Shown here piece by piece: positions 51,719 through 52,852 of a DNA stretch of 52,852 nt. Source of the DNA: Lachnospiraceae bacterium. GTDB taxonomy: Bacteria; Bacillota_A; Clostridia; Lachnospirales; Lachnospiraceae. The translations under genes were made by a program, and so were the position numbers. Under the pieces are notes generated by a model. The model worked only from the letters and a program-made list of their open reading frames with translations. It was not told where the DNA came from and did no database searches. Each line of letters opens with the position of its first letter. Position 1 is the stretch's first letter. The stretch covers positions 1 to 52,852 of the forward strand of contig JAIKXV010000085.1 of the NCBI GenBank assembly GCA_024683935.1, read 5' to 3'.

Positions 51719-52695
51719 TGAGAAGACCTAATGAGAGAAAACCTTTAATTACGAATATATTTACTGCAGATCCCTCTGCCCATGTTTTTGACGGAAAGAT
51801 ATACATATATCCTTCACATGATGAGGAGTGGGATGCGCCGGAGGATGACGACGGAGAGCAGTACAAGATGAATGATTATCATGTGCTCTCCATGGACAGT
51901 CTGGATTCTGAATGTGTGGATAACGGACTGGCTCTTGATTACAGGGATATTCCCTGGGTGTCGAGGCAGCTTTGGGCGCCGGATGCGGTATACAGAAACG
52001 GAAAGTATTATCTGGTTTTTCCTGCAAAGGACAAGGATGATATCTTCCGTATCGGAGTTGCGGAATCGGAATCTCCTGCCGGGCCTTTCAGGCCTCAGCA
52101 GAATTATATTGAGGGGAGTTACAGTATAGATCCTGCGGTGTTCTCCGACGACGATGGCAGAGTTTACTGCTATTACGGAGGGCTCTGGGGCGGACAGCTG
52201 GAAATGTGGCAGTCCGGTTCCTTTAACAGGGATGAGAAGCGTCCTGCAGGGGATGATAAGGCATTGGGTCCCATGTTTGCTGAGTTCAGCGATGATATGA
52301 CCCGCTTTGTTTCAAAGCCGAAGAACCTGACTATCCTTGATGAAAACGGAGATCCCATAAAGGCCTCCGATGAGGACAGGCGATACTTTGAGGGTCCATG
52401 GGTTCATAAATTCAAGGGAAAGTATTATCTTTCATATTCCACCGGAACAACCCATTATCTCTGCTACGCCGTGTCCGATAAGCCGGACGGGCCCTTTACC
52501 TACAAGGGACGGATAATGGAACCCGTGATCGGATGGACCACCCACCACTCTATCCTCGAGATAGAAGGCGGCTGGTATATTTTCTACCACGACGCAGAGT
52601 TCTCCGGCGGCATAAACCACCACCGCTGCGTAAAGTATACGAAGCTCGACATTGATGAAGAGGGTAATATAAAGACGATAAAGCCCTATGACTGA
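51718..52695 (+). CDS. Intracellular GH43 glycosidase
   Basis: A protein of 325 residues from ATG at 51718 (GTG at 51715 is also possible), with no signal peptide. It is a single five-bladed propeller of family GH43: general-base Asp in TADPSAHVFDGKIYIYPSHD, second Asp in YSIDPAVFSDDDGRVYCYYGG, acid Glu in YFEGPWVHKFKGKYYLSYS. QLWAPDAVYRNGKYYLVFPAKD is typical of beta-xylosidase/arabinofuranosidase members. It differs from the GH43 at 32683 in lacking a C-terminal beta-sandwich. Translational coupling to the importer suggests it cuts the imported oligosaccharide. Confidence 0.92.
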   Translation: MRRPNERKPLITNIFTADPSAHVFDGKIYIYPSHDEEWDAPEDDDGEQYKMNDYHVLSMDSLDSECVDNGLALDYRDIPWVSRQLWAPDAVYRNGKYYLVFPAKDKDDIFRIGVAESESPAGPFRPQQNYIEGSYSIDPAVFSDDDGRVYCYYGGLWGGQLEMWQSGSFNRDEKRPAGDDKALGPMFAEFSDDMTRFVSKPKNLTILDENGDPIKASDEDRRYFEGPWVHKFKGKYYLSYSTGTTHYLCYAVSDKPDGPFTYKGRIMEPVIGWTTHHSILEIEGGWYIFYHDAEFSGGINHHRCVKYTKLDIDEEGNIKTIKPYD

Positions 52696-52698
52696 GAT

Positions 52699-52852
52699 CT
52701 AAAGGACTATTCTTACAGCGCAGTAAACGAGAAGGATTGCCATCACGATATTTATGATCCTGTAGTGGCGGCCGTAAAAGGGATTTAATATGCTTCCGAA
52801 GAAGGTCCATATCAGGTTTCCGATGCCGCAGCAGACGGTCATCGTGACTGCG
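52699..52852 (-). CDS. LysE-family exporter, C-terminal part (runs off the window)
   Basis: The minus strand is open from the window edge to TAG at 52699-52701. It reads about 51 hydrophobic residues (GIGNLIWTFFGSILNPFYGR, then INIVMAILLVYCAVRIVL), which match the last helices of LysE/RhtB amino-acid exporters. The first part is outside the window, so the call rests on the C-terminus only. Confidence 0.6.
   Translation of the reverse strand, partial: AVTMTVCCGIGNLIWTFFGSILNPFYGRHYRIINIVMAILLVYCAVRIVL

Overview
The window reads as the chromosome of a strictly fermentative Clostridia of the family Lachnospiraceae, most like a rumen or gut Butyrivibrio-type organism. The grounds are the complete acetyl-CoA to butyryl-CoA gene set (thl, crt, hbd, bcd, etfB, etfA), the Firmicutes-type order yicC-remA-gmk-rpoZ, RNase Y, long-form HPF, Gram-positive lipoprotein signals, strong AGGAGG ribosome sites with frequent GTG/TTG starts, and intracellular GH43 enzymes next to sugar ABC transporters. 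No rRNA, tRNA, CRISPR array, phage or intact insertion sequence was seen.

Layout. 1-4366: a secreted, repeat-rich surface-protein gene broken by two single-base frameshifts, flanked by inverted copies of a short GGAACCGTCCCC repeat and followed by small gene fragments. 4367-6361: a 2-isopropylmalate synthase carrying a C-terminal AraC-type DNA-binding domain. 6497-16037: a signalling block with a hybrid kinase (HisKA-REC-Hpt), a second hybrid kinase ending in a DegV-like lipid-binding domain, then REC/GGDEF/EAL and REC-Hpt genes that are visibly decaying and a two-receiver protein. These last three sit between yicC (11664) and remA (16068), which are normally neighbours. 16068-22007: housekeeping genes remA, gmk, rpoZ, rimO, pgsA, a short cinA/pncC, mgtE and hpf. 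22150-23676: a secreted protein of unknown function. 23859-30161: the butyrate operon behind a clear sigma-A promoter, with large hairpins between genes. 30303-31850: rny on the minus strand. 32038-35361: an intracellular carbohydrate deacetylase and GH43 pair, and a serine beta-lactamase-like hydrolase.

35557-47152 is the most interesting part: an apparent single operon encoding an RbsABC-type sugar importer, methylthioribose kinase (MtnK), methylthioribose-1-phosphate isomerase (MtnA), a split transketolase with altered active-site motifs, a RuBisCO-like protein, a FucU-type mutarotase and dihydroxyacetone-kinase-like DhaK and DhaL. The sequence supports a pathway in which an imported pentose or 5-substituted ribose is phosphorylated at C1, isomerised to a ketose 1-phosphate, rearranged by the RuBisCO-like protein to a ketose 5-phosphate, cleaved by transketolase, and the resulting free short ketose phosphorylated by DhaKL. 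The substrate and the exact reactions are inference.

47156-52852: an AraC regulator, divergent from a second sugar ABC transporter (lipoprotein, two permeases, no ATPase) and an intracellular GH43 enzyme. The window ends in the 3' part of a LysE-type exporter on the minus strand.
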